From positions 496,001 through 560,000 of the forward strand of contig CAWENB010000003.1 of the NCBI GenBank assembly GCA_963810525.1: a stretch of DNA of 64,000 nucleotides, read 5' to 3'. Positions 50,804-60,135 of the stretch are shown here, one piece after another (position 1 is the stretch's first letter; each line of letters opens with the position of its first letter). The DNA comes from JAICLK01 sp963810525. Its GTDB lineage: Bacteria; Patescibacteriota; Saccharimonadia; Saccharimonadales; UBA4665. The position numbers were made by a program, and so were the translations under genes. The notes beneath the pieces are model-generated. The model was given only the letters and a program-made list of their open reading frames with translations, was not told the DNA's origin and ran no database searches.

Positions 50804-51844
50804 ATGAGTTTGCTAAGCGGCGTTTCCGCTTTCTTTGGTCTTGATATTGGCACGACAGCCATACGGTTGGTCGAACTTCACGGCAACGGGCCGACCAAGC
50901 AGCTGCTTAAGTACGGGTACGTACCCATCGATAACAAGCTTTCAATGAGTGATTCCAAAGCCGATCAACAAAAGCTGGCGCAAGTGCTGAGTCAGTTGCT
51001 TACTCAGGCTCGAATGACGACGCGGAACGTTGCAGTCGGTGTTCAATCGCAACGAGTGTTCACGACAGTCGTCGACTTTGACCGGTTATCTCCGGCTGAA
51101 ATGGGGCAGGCCATTACCTATCAGGCGGATTCGCTGATACCGACGCCGTTGGCCGAGTCAAAGCTCGACTGGGCGCAACTTGGCGATTCGCCGAAGGACA
51201 AGACCAAAGTTGAAGTACTGCTTTCGAGTGTGCCGAACGATTTCGTGGAGCAGCGGCTTGATATGCTCGAGTCGATCGGATTGAATGTCATCGCGTTCGA
51301 GCCGGACAATTTGGCACTGACCCGCTCGCTGTTGCCGTCTGACGCTTCGACTCCGGCCATGGTGCTCGACATTGGTTATAAGAGCACAGACCTGGTAATT
51401 GTCATGCAGGGCGCACCGAGACTGACACGGGCCATTCCGACTGGCGTGGAAGCGATAGTTCGCGCCGCCGCGCAGAATTTGAACATCGATGACAAACAGG
51501 CCGAGCAGTTCGTATTTAAGTTTGGGCTTGGCAAGGACAAGCTCGAGGGTCAGATTTACCAGGCTATCATCGGGACAGTTGATTTGCTTACTTCGGAGAT
51601 CGATAAATCCATCAAGTTCTTCCAAACGCGTTACACCGATGCCAAGGTTGACCGGATTGTCGTGACCGGCGGTGCTTCGACGCTGCCGGAATTCCCGCTG
51701 TACTTGGCCAATAAGTTCGGGCTGAACGTGGAAATCGGCAACGCCTGGCGCAATGTCGCGACCGACCCGTCGCGCCAGAACGAATTGCTGGCAGTATCTA
51801 ACTCCTTTGGCGTAGCCGTCGGGCTCGCGGAAAGGAGTGAGTGA
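50804..51844 (+). CDS. pilM: Type IV pilus assembly protein PilM
   Basis: 346 residues; cytoplasmic actin-like ATPase fold that links the pilus motor to the PilN/PilO platform. FFGLDIGTTAIRLVEL (phosphate-1 loop), AMVLDIGYKSTDLVIV (phosphate-2) and RIVVTGGASTLPEFPLYLAN (adenosine loop) are present, with the PilM-type insertion QAITYQADSLIPTPLAESKL. First gene of an operon running through pilN, pilO, pilB, pilT and pilC. Confidence 0.93.
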   Translation: MSLLSGVSAFFGLDIGTTAIRLVELHGNGPTKQLLKYGYVPIDNKLSMSDSKADQQKLAQVLSQLLTQARMTTRNVAVGVQSQRVFTTVVDFDRLSPAEMGQAITYQADSLIPTPLAESKLDWAQLGDSPKDKTKVEVLLSSVPNDFVEQRLDMLESIGLNVIAFEPDNLALTRSLLPSDASTPAMVLDIGYKSTDLVIVMQGAPRLTRAIPTGVEAIVRAAAQNLNIDDKQAEQFVFKFGLGKDKLEGQIYQAIIGTVDLLTSEIDKSIKFFQTRYTDAKVDRIVVTGGASTLPEFPLYLANKFGLNVEIGNAWRNVATDPSRQNELLAVSNSFGVAVGLAERSE

Positions 51845-52542
51845 TGATTCAGTTTAATTTACTGCCCGATGTCAAACTGCAATACCTCAAAGCACGCCGT
51901 ACACAGCATCTGGTGTTCACCGGTGCGATTATCGCTATTGCGGTTTCGCTGTTTGTATTGCTGATACTCATCGGGACCGTTGATGTATTTCAGAAGAAGA
52001 ATCTACGCGACCTTAACCACGATATCAATGTTGACAGTACCCAGCTGCAAAACACTCCGAACCTCAGTAAAATATTGACCGTACAGAATCAGCTCGGCAC
52101 ACTGACTACGCTGCATGATCAGAAACCGGTGGCATCACGTCTGTTCACGTATGTTAAGCAGGTGACTCCGTCATCGGCGAGCATCTCACAGTTGAGCGTC
52201 GACTACACGCAAAATAATATGTCGATTACCGGTAACGCCAATTCACTCGACGTCGTGAATACCTACATTGACACGTTGAAGTTTACGACTTACCAGACTT
52301 CAAACGGCACTTCGGCCGATGCATTTACTGGTGTTGTATTGTCGGCCTTTACGCGCAGCACTTCCGGTGCCGGCTTCACGATTACGGCAAACTTCGACCC
52401 GACAATCTTTAATAGTACCAGCAATATTTCGCTGAATGTCCCGAAGATCATCAGTACGCGATCGGCTATCGACAATCCGACCGACTTATTCCAAAGCAAG
52501 ACTTCATCAGCTAGTTCGAGTGCTTCGACGGGGGGACAGTAG
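51844..52542 (+). CDS. pilN: Type IV pilus assembly protein PilN
   Basis: 232 residues from ATG 51844, overlapping the pilM stop and with AAAGGAG upstream. The cytoplasmic N-terminal motif IQFNLLPDVK, which PilM grips, is followed by one membrane helix (FTGAIIAIAVSLFVLLILIG), then a coiled coil and ferredoxin-like domain (SITGNANSLDVVNTYIDTLK). Ser/Thr-rich C-terminal tail. Confidence 0.9.
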   Translation: MIQFNLLPDVKLQYLKARRTQHLVFTGAIIAIAVSLFVLLILIGTVDVFQKKNLRDLNHDINVDSTQLQNTPNLSKILTVQNQLGTLTTLHDQKPVASRLFTYVKQVTPSSASISQLSVDYTQNNMSITGNANSLDVVNTYIDTLKFTTYQTSNGTSADAFTGVVLSAFTRSTSGAGFTITANFDPTIFNSTSNISLNVPKIISTRSAIDNPTDLFQSKTSSASSSASTGGQ

Positions 52543-52543
52543 C

Positions 52544-53218
52544 ATGGCTAAAGTACATATCAGCACGAAGCGAGTACTTATCGACAAGGCCAACACGCGG
52601 ATTGTGGCGGTCACCGGCGTGGCAGCGTTTGTGGTAGTGTTCGCGCTCGTGGCATCCAAGACGCTCGTGTCGCAGGCCGCCTACCAGAACCGCCTTATCA
52701 ACGCCAACAAGCAGGCGCTTTCACAACTGAAGACAGACATCTCGACTACCAGCCAATTGGTAAATTCCTACCAGGCTTTTGTGAACACGCCGCAGAATGT
52801 CATCGGCGGCAACCCGCAGGGAAGTGGACCGAAGGATGGCGACAACGGCCAGATTGTACTCGATGCCTTACCGAGCCAGTATGACTTCCCGGCGCTCGCG
52901 ACCAGTCTCGAGAAGCTGATTACAAGCCAGAAACTCCAGATCCAAAGTATTACCGGTACCGACGAGGAGTTGACACAGCAGTCTGACCAATCCAGCCCGA
53001 ATCCGACACCGGTACCCATGCCGTTCCAGATATCAGTAGTCGGCAACTATCAGGCAATTCAGAGTCTGGTAGACGTATTCAATAGGTCAATTCGGCCCTT
53101 CCAAATTCAAACATTACAGTTGTCAGGCAGCGAGAACGCTATGACTCTCACGATCAGCGCGCAAACCTACTATCAGCCGCAAAAGACGCTGCAAATCACA
53201 AAGAAGGTAATCCAATGA
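52544..53218 (+). CDS. pilO: Type IV pilus assembly protein PilO
   Basis: 224 residues from ATG 52544. One membrane helix (VTGVAAFVVVFALVASKTLV), a coiled coil, and a PilO-type ferredoxin domain (FQISVVGNYQAIQSLVDVFN, IQTLQLSGSENAMTLTISAQ). Pairs with PilN outside the membrane. Spaced 1 nt from pilN and ends in an ATGA overlap. Confidence 0.88.
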   Translation: MAKVHISTKRVLIDKANTRIVAVTGVAAFVVVFALVASKTLVSQAAYQNRLINANKQALSQLKTDISTTSQLVNSYQAFVNTPQNVIGGNPQGSGPKDGDNGQIVLDALPSQYDFPALATSLEKLITSQKLQIQSITGTDEELTQQSDQSSPNPTPVPMPFQISVVGNYQAIQSLVDVFNRSIRPFQIQTLQLSGSENAMTLTISAQTYYQPQKTLQITKKVIQ

Positions 53219-53469
53219 AACAGAAAGACTTAGCGCTTATTATTGTGGTGGCGTTCTTCAGTGCAATCGTTTCGTTGGTCGTGTCACGGCTTATTTTCGC
53301 GACACCGGCCGATCGACAGCAGAAAGTCGATGTTGTGCAAGCGATCAGCAGTAACTTTCCCCAGCCCGATCCTCGCTATTTTAATTCCAACTCGGTTGAT
53401 CCGACCCAGCTTATCCAGATTGGTAATACTACCAATTCTAATCCGTTTAATGGCGCGAGCCAGCAGTAG
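53215..53469 (+). CDS. Small membrane protein of the pilus operon
   Basis: 84 residues: one membrane helix at the N-terminus (LALIIVVAFFSAIVSLVVSRLIF in part) and a polar Asn/Pro/Gln-rich exterior. It occupies the place of pilP in Gram-negative operons but has no PilP lipobox or domain. Translationally coupled to pilO (ATGA). Confidence 0.72.
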   Translation: MKQKDLALIIVVAFFSAIVSLVVSRLIFATPADRQQKVDVVQAISSNFPQPDPRYFNSNSVDPTQLIQIGNTTNSNPFNGASQQ

Positions 53470-53484
53470 GGTTCGGACACCACG

Positions 53485-55293
53485 ATGAGTGTCCTATCCA
53501 CGGCAGCACAAGAGCAGGTCGAGGAAACGTTGGTACGCGATGGGCTGCTTACGCAGTCTGCGCTCGAGGAACTGAAACATAAGGCGAAGGATAAATCCGT
53601 ACCAGTTTTCAGTTTGCTTGTAACTGACGGACATATTTCCGACGAAGACCTTACAAAGACTATCGCGCACGTTACCAAAGTGCCGTATGTGAATCTGAGC
53701 GAAACGCGAGTTGACCCGAAGGTGCTTGAGCTATTGCCGCAGGATCTTGCCGAACGCTACATGGCGGTTCCGCTTGGCGAAATTCAGAACCGCGTAGCCG
53801 TCGCGATGTTGGATGCCGACAATGTGCAGGCCGTGGATTTCTTATCGAACAAAATTTCGCGGCCGCTCAAAGTCTTTGCCGCCAGTGAGTCCGGTATTCG
53901 CCAGGTGCTCAAGCAGTACGATGCCAATATATCCAAAGAAGCGCTCGGCGCCATTGGCGCTATTGGCGGAGCCACGGCCGAGCAACAAGCGGCGGCGGAG
54001 AACGGCAAGGGACAAGGACCAAAACCGGACAACGCCATCAAGACCATTGTGCAGGACTCGCCGATAAGTAAAGCGTTGTCGGCAATTCTTGATTTCGCGG
54101 CCCGTAACCGCGCCAGCGACGTACACGTTGAACCGCTAGAGAACTCCCTGCGTATCCGCTGCCGGATAGACGGGGTCTTGCGCGAAGTCATGAAGCTACC
54201 CAAGAGTACCGAGCCGCCGCTTGTGTCGCGGATTAAGATTCTGGCCAATCTCAAAATCGACGAACATCGTATACCGCAGGACGGTGAGTTCAGCATCAAA
54301 GTTGCCGATCGGGCGATCGATTTGCGTATCGCCATATCGCCTGTGGTGTGGGGTGAACAAGTTGTCATTCGTTTGCTCGACAAAAGCGGTACTAACCTGA
54401 AGCTCGAGTCTATGGGTTATCGCGGCGGGTCGTTGCGGTCCATCCGCGAAGGGCTCAAAAGCTCTAACGGTATGATTATCACCAGTGGTCCGACTGGTTC
54501 GGGGAAATCAACCTCTCTGTATGCATTGATACAGGAGATCAAGAACGACTCCATCAATATTGTTACGCTTGAAGATCCGGTCGAATACAAGATGGAGGGA
54601 GTCAACCAGATCCAGGTTAATTCGGATGTCGGCCTGAATTTTGCTACAGGGTTGCGTTCAATTTTGCGGCAGGACCCGAACGTGGTCATGGTAGGGGAGA
54701 TTCGTGATAGGGAAACCGCCGAACTGGCCGTGCAGGCGTCGCTGACCGGCCACCTGGTGTTCAGTACGCTCCATACCAATTCGGCGTCCGGTATTTTGCC
54801 GAGGCTCCTCGATATGAACATCGAGCCGTTCCTCATAGCCAGCACGGTACATACCGTGATCGGCCAGCGTCTTGCCCGGCGGATCGGCCCGATCCGCGAA
54901 ACCTACCTTTCAGACCCCGTCGAAACCGATGCTATCAAAGAAACCATCGGGCACTTGCTACCGGAAAACGAGAGCGAGCGCGAAAAAGTTGCCCGCGATC
55001 TCGGCTATAAAACCTTGCCACTGCGTACTGATAAAGCTTATACTTTATGCAAGGGTAAAGATACCCCGGACTCGCCTGGAGGTTACAAAGGGCGGCTCGG
55101 TATTTATGAGGTCTTTGGCATCACGCCGGAGATACAGGAACTAATTCTAAAAAGGCCTACCAGCAGTGAAATTCAGAAAACAGCGCAGGAGCAGGGAATG
55201 GTAACCATGCGCGAGGACGGCTATTTGAAAGCCCTGGCTGGCGAGACAACCATTAACGAGGTAAACCGCGTCGCGTCGGCTGACAGCGCTTGA
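53485..55293 (+). CDS. pilB: Type IV pilus extension ATPase PilB
   Basis: 602 residues. An N-terminal GspE/MshEN domain (LVRDGLLTQSALEELKHKAK, VPYVNLSETRVDPKVLELLP), then the hexameric motor: ASDVHVEPLENSLRIRCRID, Walker A SGPTGSGKSTSLYALIQ, Asp box VTLEDPVEYK, Walker B VVMVGEIRDRETAELAV and the His box HLVFSTLHTNSA. The tetracysteine zinc site typical of PilB is lost: the usual RxCPxC reads RRIGPIRE, and only one cysteine (YTLCKGK) remains in that loop. Confidence 0.95.
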   Translation: MSVLSTAAQEQVEETLVRDGLLTQSALEELKHKAKDKSVPVFSLLVTDGHISDEDLTKTIAHVTKVPYVNLSETRVDPKVLELLPQDLAERYMAVPLGEIQNRVAVAMLDADNVQAVDFLSNKISRPLKVFAASESGIRQVLKQYDANISKEALGAIGAIGGATAEQQAAAENGKGQGPKPDNAIKTIVQDSPISKALSAILDFAARNRASDVHVEPLENSLRIRCRIDGVLREVMKLPKSTEPPLVSRIKILANLKIDEHRIPQDGEFSIKVADRAIDLRIAISPVVWGEQVVIRLLDKSGTNLKLESMGYRGGSLRSIREGLKSSNGMIITSGPTGSGKSTSLYALIQEIKNDSINIVTLEDPVEYKMEGVNQIQVNSDVGLNFATGLRSILRQDPNVVMVGEIRDRETAELAVQASLTGHLVFSTLHTNSASGILPRLLDMNIEPFLIASTVHTVIGQRLARRIGPIRETYLSDPVETDAIKETIGHLLPENESEREKVARDLGYKTLPLRTDKAYTLCKGKDTPDSPGGYKGRLGIYEVFGITPEIQELILKRPTSSEIQKTAQEQGMVTMREDGYLKALAGETTINEVNRVASADSA

Positions 55294-55311
55294 TAGAAAG
55301 AGGGGGTGGAC

Positions 55312-56379
55312 ATGCAAGGGCAACCAAGGATTGAAGTACTACTCGAAGAAGTCGTCAAAAAGAAGGCCTCAGATCTTCATTTGCAGGTCGGCTTACCGCC
55401 GATGCTGCGTGTTGATGGCTCGCTAGGGCCGGTAACCGGTGCCGAAGTACTGACCGAAGAAACGGTGGAAACACTGATCTTTGCCATTCTCGACGAAGAC
55501 CAGAAGCAAATTCTACTCAAAGACAAGGAGTTTGATTTTAGCTTCGCCTTCGGTGATTTGGGTCGATTCCGGGTTAATGCGTTCCATGAGCGGGGCAATT
55601 TGGCTGCCGCGCTTCGCTTGATTCCTAATGAGATTCTGACGATTGAACAACTCGGTCTGCCACCGATTGTCAACAAGTTCCCCGATTATCCGCGCGGCTT
55701 GGTATTGGTGACCGGCCCGACTGGTTCGGGGAAGTCTACGACACTAGCGGCTATGCTCCACAAGATTAATAACGAACGCGCCTCACACATCATTACTATC
55801 GAGGACCCGATTGAGTACACGCACCGTTCCAAAAAGTCGGTGATTGTCCAGCGCGAAGTCCACTACGACACATACTCTTTTAGTGCTGCACTCAGAAGCG
55901 CTCTCCGTGAGGACCCTGACGTCGTGCTCATCGGTGAGATGCGCGATCTCGAAACCATTGCTAGTGCTATTACTATAGCCGAAACCGGACATCTGGTCCT
56001 TGCAACCCTGCACACCAACAGTGCCGCCCAGAGCATCGACCGTATGATCGATGTGTTTCCGCCGCACCAGCAGCCGCAGATTCGCTCGCAGTTGGCTAAT
56101 ATTCTGATGGCGATTTGCTCACAGCGGCTGATTCCAGCTATCGGCGGTGGTCGTATTGCATCAGCGGAGATTCTGATAGCGACACCAGCGGTACGGAACA
56201 TCATCCGTGAAGGTAAGAGCCATCAGCTCGAGGCCGTCATCCAAACCGGTGCCGAATTCGGAATGCAGTCCATGGACAAGACGCTTGTGAGCCTGGTGCA
56301 CAACGGCACGATAACATACGACGAGGCCCGCAACTTCGCCGTTGACCTAGAAGAACTAGACAGACTTATGAGAGGCTAA
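55312..56379 (+). CDS. pilT: Type IV pilus retraction ATPase PilT
   Basis: 355 residues from ATG 55312 (AGAGGGGGT upstream). PAS-like N-terminal domain (KASDLHLQVGLPPMLRVDG), Walker A TGPTGSGKSTTLAAML, Walker B PDVVLIGEMRDLETIASA, and the PilT-specific C-terminal AIRNLIRE-type motif AVRNIIREGK. Its presence implies pili that retract, giving twitching or pulling of DNA or partner cells. Confidence 0.95.
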   Translation: MQGQPRIEVLLEEVVKKKASDLHLQVGLPPMLRVDGSLGPVTGAEVLTEETVETLIFAILDEDQKQILLKDKEFDFSFAFGDLGRFRVNAFHERGNLAAALRLIPNEILTIEQLGLPPIVNKFPDYPRGLVLVTGPTGSGKSTTLAAMLHKINNERASHIITIEDPIEYTHRSKKSVIVQREVHYDTYSFSAALRSALREDPDVVLIGEMRDLETIASAITIAETGHLVLATLHTNSAAQSIDRMIDVFPPHQQPQIRSQLANILMAICSQRLIPAIGGGRIASAEILIATPAVRNIIREGKSHQLEAVIQTGAEFGMQSMDKTLVSLVHNGTITYDEARNFAVDLEELDRLMRG

Positions 56380-56404
56380 ACAGGAAGATTCAGGGAGTAT
56401 AAAA

Positions 56405-57628
56405 ATGTTAACGTTCCACTATGTTGCACGAAATCCGGCTACCGGCCAGCGTATAAAGGCTGATGTCCAGGCCGATGATGAGAAAGCGGCTGCAAAATTG
56501 ATTCGGGCTGAGGGGCTCGTACCGCTCGAAATTAGCTCGACATCCAGCGGAGCAAGCGGTTTGTTAAACCGCTTCAATAAGGTCAAAATCAAAGATCGCG
56601 TGCTATTTTCGCGCCAGCTCGCCACGCTTATTAATGCCGGCTTGCCGCTCATACAGTCACTCCGCAATGTGAGTGAGCAAACCACCAGCAAGAAGTTCAA
56701 AATCATCATCAATCAGGTTATCGCCGATGTCGAAGGCGGATCGGCGCTGTCGGTGGCGATGGCCAAGCATCCCGAAGTTTTCAATCAGGTCTACATTAGC
56801 TTGATTGCGGCCGGCGAAACGTCCGGCACACTCGACCAATCACTTGAGCGACTGGCGGTCCAGCAGGAAAAGGATGCCGAGATTATAAGCAAAGTACGCA
56901 GCGCCATGATTTATCCGATTATCGTGCTGCTCGTCATGTTGACGGTCGTCGGCTTCATGCTCATAAAGGTCTTGCCGCAGGTGAAAGTACTTTATCAGGG
57001 CCTGGGTGGTGCGTCGAGTTTGCCGCTGATTACGCGGCTGCTGCTCGGTTTGTCAGACCTCCTTATCCATTATTGGTGGATCGTAATCATTATTTTAGTG
57101 GCGCTGGTGTTCATGGGCTCGCGCTGGGCTCGTACGGTCGCCGGCAAGCAGGCATTTGATAAATTCAAAATGAAAGCCTGGCCGACCGGTCCGCTGTTCA
57201 TGAAGGTATACATGGCACGCTTTTCGCGCACTGCGTCGACGCTCATCGGCAGTGGCGTGCCACTGATCCAGGTGCTCGAGATTACCGCCAACGCGGTCAA
57301 CAACGTGCACATCGCCGGATCCATTCGCAAGGCCACCGAGAAAGTCAAGACCGGTAAGGCGCTGTCCGATTCGCTGCAGGGCGATCCGAATTTCCTGACG
57401 TTGGTGCCAAGCATGATCCACATAGGCGAACAGTCCGGATCTATGGAGCAGATGCTCGACAAAACTGCGTCATATTATGAACGCGAGGTTGACGATCAGA
57501 TTAAAGCGATCTCGACGTTAATTGAACCAATCTTGATGGTCATCCTGGGGATTGTGGCATTTAGTATCGTAGCGGCGGTACTGCTGCCGATTTACTCGCT
57601 GGCCGGCAAGTCATTTTTGCAGATCTAG
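56405..57628 (+). CDS. pilC: Type IV pilus inner-membrane platform protein PilC
   Basis: 407 residues with two T2SSF domains: first FSRQLATLINAGLPLIQSL with NQVYISLIAAGETSGTLDQS; second FSRTASTLIGSGVPLIQVLE with LVPSMIHIGEQSGSMEQML. Three membrane helices (YPIIVLLVMLTVVGFMLIKV, WIVIIILVALVFMG, PILMVILGIVAFSIVAAVLL). Platform turned by PilB and PilT. Confidence 0.95.
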   Translation: MLTFHYVARNPATGQRIKADVQADDEKAAAKLIRAEGLVPLEISSTSSGASGLLNRFNKVKIKDRVLFSRQLATLINAGLPLIQSLRNVSEQTTSKKFKIIINQVIADVEGGSALSVAMAKHPEVFNQVYISLIAAGETSGTLDQSLERLAVQQEKDAEIISKVRSAMIYPIIVLLVMLTVVGFMLIKVLPQVKVLYQGLGGASSLPLITRLLLGLSDLLIHYWWIVIIILVALVFMGSRWARTVAGKQAFDKFKMKAWPTGPLFMKVYMARFSRTASTLIGSGVPLIQVLEITANAVNNVHIAGSIRKATEKVKTGKALSDSLQGDPNFLTLVPSMIHIGEQSGSMEQMLDKTASYYEREVDDQIKAISTLIEPILMVILGIVAFSIVAAVLLPIYSLAGKSFLQI

Positions 57629-57759
57629 GCGTGCGGAGGGCTGAAGAGAATAAAAGTCTATCAATGCGCGCCGATGTAAAAAGCACTTGCTATTTTAAGC
57701 TGAACATCGTAACATCAAACCATTAGCGTATTCAAATAAAAGCAAAGGGGGCATTTGTA

Positions 57760-58254
57760 ATGCTACAAAAACTAAGAAAGCAAGAAAAGGGCTTCACTAT
57801 CATTGAGGTCTTGATCGTGCTGGCGATTGCCGGTTTGATTTTGCTTATCGTCTTCTTGGCCGTTCCGGCACTTGAGAGAAGTGCACGTAACACACAGCGT
57901 AAGAACGATGCATCAGCCATCGCGAGTGCAATTGCCGACTACATCGACAACAATGGTGGCTCTGTACCTGGAGCTGTCGGTAGTTCTGGAAACGATGTTA
58001 CGATTTGTGGGGCATCATGTGCGTCCGGTAATACCGAGACTGCAAAGCTCGGTTACTATACGCCGGGTAACGTGTCATTGGTTACTTCCAATGCTAGCCC
58101 GGGTACACCCGACGACACCCATATAATTGTTGACACAGGTTATACTTGTGACTCGACTAACACGGGTCTAGGAACGGCATCGTCCCGGACTGCTGCGATA
58201 TTGTACTCCGTGGAGACCGGTTCGGGTTCTGCTGAGCAGTGCGTCGAGCAATAA
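57760..58254 (+). CDS. Major type IV pilin
   Basis: 164 residues. Prepilin leader MLQKLRKQEKG, cleavage before FTIIEVLIVLAIAGLILLIV with Glu at +5, then a globular domain with four cysteines (CGASC and a C-terminal pair TCDS...QCVE, the likely disulfide loop). AAAGGGGG lies 8 nt upstream. It is bracketed by its own 130-nt leader and a strong terminator, as expected for the abundant subunit. Confidence 0.93.
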   Translation: MLQKLRKQEKGFTIIEVLIVLAIAGLILLIVFLAVPALERSARNTQRKNDASAIASAIADYIDNNGGSVPGAVGSSGNDVTICGASCASGNTETAKLGYYTPGNVSLVTSNASPGTPDDTHIIVDTGYTCDSTNTGLGTASSRTAAILYSVETGSGSAEQCVEQ

Positions 58255-58280
58255 AAGTCCTTCTGCTGACTAAGAAGCAA

Positions 58281-58311
58281 AACCAGGTTCCGAACAATGG
58301 AACCTGGTTTT
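58281..58311 (+). terminator. Intrinsic terminator after the pilin gene
   Basis: Perfect 11-bp stem AACCAGGTTCC (58281-58291) / GGAACCTGGTT (58299-58309) with a 7-nt loop, then a short T-run. It separates the pilin message from pilD. Confidence 0.85.
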
Positions 58312-58321
58312 ATGTTACGAT

Positions 58322-59188
58322 ATGCGCATGCTTATGATTATCTGGCTTGTCGTGGCCGGCTTGTGCCTGGGGAGTTTCGTGAACGCACTGACATGGCGCT
58401 TGCACGAGCAGGAAGAACGTGAAGAGCAGGGAGTAAAACGCAAAAAATCCAAAGCCAAACAGCGTGCTGACGCGAAACAACTGTCGATTTTAACCGGCCG
58501 GTCGATGTGCAGTAATTGCCACCATGCGCTCGCGGCGAAGGATTTAGTGCCGGTGTTTAGCTGGCTGTGGCTGCGCGGACGATGCCGGTATTGTCAACAC
58601 CGAATCGAGGACACGCCACTGGCCGAACTGCTCATGCCGGCTCTGTTCGTGTGGTCGTATTTTGCCTGGCCGTTCGTGCTTAGTGGTTGGGGGCTGACGC
58701 AATTTATATTTTGGCTGATCTTCGTGGTGGCGTTCCTGGCGCTGGCGCTGTACGATGTGCGCTGGTATATTTTGCCGGATAGGATCGTGTTTCCGCTGAT
58801 AGCCTTGGCGCTGGTGCAGGTCGGGGTGCATATTGCGTTTTTTGACGGCAGTTTGCCGGCGCTCATGAGTGCCTTTTGGGGAGTGGTAATTTCCAGCGGA
58901 ATTTTTTATGTGTTGTTCCAGGTGTCACGCGGTACATGGATTGGCGGTGGCGACGTGAAGCTTGGAGTCGTGCTTGGGCTTTTGGTCGGCGGTCCGCTCA
59001 AAAGCCTGTTGTTACTCTTTGTAGCTTCGACCATCGGCACGCTCGTGAGCATCCCTCTCCTTATCTTGGGCAAAGCCAAGCGTGATTCGCTCATTCCATT
59101 CGGTCCGTTTTTGTTGATGGCAACTTTTATCCTGGTGTTGTATGGCGACCGGTTCGTGCTCTGGCTCAATACGGTGCTGGTCCGATAA
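58322..59188 (+). CDS. pilD: Prepilin peptidase PilD
   Basis: 288 residues; cleaves and usually N-methylates prepilins. The N-terminal loop has two CxxC pairs (CSNCHHAL and CRYCQHR, zinc), with an unusual Lys/Glu-rich insertion before them (EQEEREEQGVKRKKSKAK). The catalytic aspartates are in ALYDVRWYILPDRIVFP and IGGGDVKLGVVLGLLVG. About seven membrane helices. TACGAT (58316-58321) is 6 nt before the second ATG (58328), which may be the true start. Confidence 0.93.
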   Translation: MRMLMIIWLVVAGLCLGSFVNALTWRLHEQEEREEQGVKRKKSKAKQRADAKQLSILTGRSMCSNCHHALAAKDLVPVFSWLWLRGRCRYCQHRIEDTPLAELLMPALFVWSYFAWPFVLSGWGLTQFIFWLIFVVAFLALALYDVRWYILPDRIVFPLIALALVQVGVHIAFFDGSLPALMSAFWGVVISSGIFYVLFQVSRGTWIGGGDVKLGVVLGLLVGGPLKSLLLLFVASTIGTLVSIPLLILGKAKRDSLIPFGPFLLMATFILVLYGDRFVLWLNTVLVR

Positions 59189-59229
59189 AACTTCGGGCAT
59201 GGCACAGTGCTTATGGTATACTGAAGCTC

Positions 59230-60135
59230 ATGAAAGCTGCTTCGAAAAAACGGAAGCATCATAGTTCTATCCATCAAAAAATAGGCAAGCGTTTTGGTGG
59301 GTTCACAATTATGGAAACCATGATTGTGCTGGTGGTGACATCGGTCTTTTTTCTGATGGCTATGATTGCGGTCGGCGGCAAGCAAAACGAAACGGAATTC
59401 CAGCAGGCTATCAACGATGCGCAATCGGACATACAGCAAGCGGTTGCGGCGGTGAACTCTGGCGATTATCAGGAAACGAATAACATTACCTGCCAGGATG
59501 TCGGTAACCGGGTTTCGATTTCTCTGAGTGGCGGCTCCGGCAGTACGGAAGGCACGAGTTCGGACTGCATCTTTATCGGCAAAGTGCTGCAGTTCACCAA
59601 TCATACGGGCAGCAATCCGGAAGGGTACGTCAGCTATCCGATCGCTGGCTTGCGGGTTAATAATGGTAATATCGCGAACGCCGCTCCAGTTGCCGTAGCG
59701 CCAGACAGCGGGCTGGATAGCTCATTTCCGAGTGATGGCGTGTCGACGTACCTACACGACGGCCTCACAATTTCGTACATGCATTTTGTCGGCGGTTCGA
59801 CGACCAACATCGGCGCGTTCGGCATCATGAGCGGTCTCGGCGCGACTTCGGGTGAACAACAGCTGTACCTGGTGCCAATAAGCAGCACCGGCTACAATTA
59901 TGATCCGAATAATACATCCGACATGATAACTGCCGTATCTGCTATCAATAGCAACCTGGCCAGCTCTTATACCAACGCGCTCAACCTCGTTAATTCGGCC
60001 ACTCCTAACTACAGTGTGCAGATTTGCTTTGCTAGCGGCACGACCAACCAGTCGGGGTTGTTGACTATCGGTGGCAATGGCGGCGATTTAAATTCGGTGA
60101 CAACATCAATATTTAACGGGAGTAACTGCACATGA
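59230..60135 (+). CDS. Minor pilin / pseudopilin 1
   Basis: 301 residues. A long basic leader (KAASKKRKHHSSIHQKIGKR) then GG|FTIMETMIVLVVTSVFFLMA with Glu at +5. A large Ser/Gly/Asn-rich globular part follows, with cysteines near the middle and end. TATACT (59217-59222) lies 7 nt before ATG, so this starts a second pilin transcript through 62550. Confidence 0.85.
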   Translation: MKAASKKRKHHSSIHQKIGKRFGGFTIMETMIVLVVTSVFFLMAMIAVGGKQNETEFQQAINDAQSDIQQAVAAVNSGDYQETNNITCQDVGNRVSISLSGGSGSTEGTSSDCIFIGKVLQFTNHTGSNPEGYVSYPIAGLRVNNGNIANAAPVAVAPDSGLDSSFPSDGVSTYLHDGLTISYMHFVGGSTTNIGAFGIMSGLGATSGEQQLYLVPISSTGYNYDPNNTSDMITAVSAINSNLASSYTNALNLVNSATPNYSVQICFASGTTNQSGLLTIGGNGGDLNSVTTSIFNGSNCT

